From Leptasterias polaris (lineage: Eukaryota > Echinodermata > Asteroidea > Forcipulatida > Asteriidae), in assembly GCA_037783415.1 (NCBI GenBank), contig JAZGTN010000218.1:186001-250000 (forward strand): DNA of 64,000 bases. Reading direction: 5' to 3'. Within the stretch, counting starts at the first letter, position 1. Every line of letters starts with the position of its first letter. Under the pieces are notes generated by a model, which ran no database searches, had not been told where the DNA came from, and saw nothing but the letters and a program-made list of their open reading frames with translations. The position numbers and the translations under genes were made by a program. Positions 63,559-64,000 of the stretch are shown here, piece after piece.

Positions 63559-64000
63559 AGCTTGACATTAAAACTAATTAGGCTAGGACCTACCTCACTA
63601 TTTATGCATTGCTAAACAAGTCAATGCGGTAGAACAGTGAAAGAAAATACGGCTTGTCCGTTGGGTATTGAAAATAAATATTATCACGGACACACCACTG
63701 AACTGAGATTTGATGATTGATTTGTGAAAACATTCATGGATAAACGAAAAATTAGAAAATAAAATAACATTCATCCATTTTCCTTTCTCCATGGAACCCA
63801 GTTCTCCAATAAGGATACCTGCGCTAACCCAATGGGGAAAACTTTTGAGTGACACCGATTCAATTTTGACATGAAAACGTTACAGCAACCATATTGGACA
63901 ACAGCAACCATTTCGTGATAAAAGGAAATCGACGTTCTGCTGTTATTTCCATCCATTAGCGGCCTCATTCTTTGCAAATATGCCGCATAAAAATAAGTAC
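63559..64000. other. no gene seen
   Basis: AT-rich unique sequence; nothing recognised. Confidence 0.5.

Noticed and set aside
62765..63566. 8-bp hAT target duplication
   Set aside because: Flanks gagctatc and gagcttga match only in the first five bases.

Overview
This is AT-rich animal nuclear DNA with no bacterial-style operons. Coding signal is almost entirely mobile elements, plus a few spliced exon relics with AG/GT boundaries. Interspersed repeats at 2380-3389 look like very abundant echinoderm repeats I recall from sea star and sea cucumber sequence. A non-LTR element with a 2A-type peptide also fits a marine invertebrate deuterostome. I suggest an echinoderm, with moderate confidence and from memory of repeat families only.

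Layout. 1-3.4 kb: relic exons of an uncharacterised host gene, then foldback and interspersed repeats. 3.47-9.13 kb: a structurally complete tyrosine-recombinase retrotransposon (DIRS superfamily) with the split direct repeats A1-B1-A2-B2 of PAT/Ngaro elements, a reverse transcriptase/RNase H ORF and a YR ORF with all catalytic residues. 9.2-13.4 kb: an ACGTT-rich satellite interrupted by a 145-bp retroposed fragment and a solo LTR. 14.2-18.2 kb: a broken L2/CR1-like non-LTR element. 18.8-20.5 kb: more satellite, interrupted by a TA-flanked MITE. 21.25-25.3 kb: a second non-LTR element carrying a 2A-like motif and a PHD-like finger.

25.5-37.07 kb is the most interesting segment. It is an 11.6-kb virus-like, Polinton-related DNA element between short inverted termini, next to TA microsatellite. 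It encodes a double-jelly-roll-type major capsid protein candidate, a packaging ATPase, a protein-primed family B DNA polymerase, a Cys-rich small protein and several unknown proteins. No integrase or protease gene is seen. Strand switches are marked by short palindromes, one type of which (TAATCTTTTG ... CAAAAGATTA) recurs at several gene boundaries. Most long genes are broken by a stop, a frameshift, a tandem duplication or a deletion, so this copy is a decayed endogenous one.

37-49 kb: nested repeats, a second TA-flanked MITE, a 5'-truncated non-LTR reverse transcriptase, a 700-bp foldback element and two long RNA-type hairpins. 49.5-50.7 kb: higher-order minisatellites. 52.5-56.26 kb: a 5'-truncated Ty3/gypsy-type element (integrase plus 3' LTR). 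56.3 kb: one more host-like exon. 58.8-62.2 kb: a long degenerate repeat block. 62.8-63.6 kb: a MITE.

A pattern that crosses all regions is the abundance of short exact tandem duplications (11 to 54 bp), several of them inside coding sequence and frame-breaking. All coordinates of repeat edges were read by eye and may be off by a few bases.
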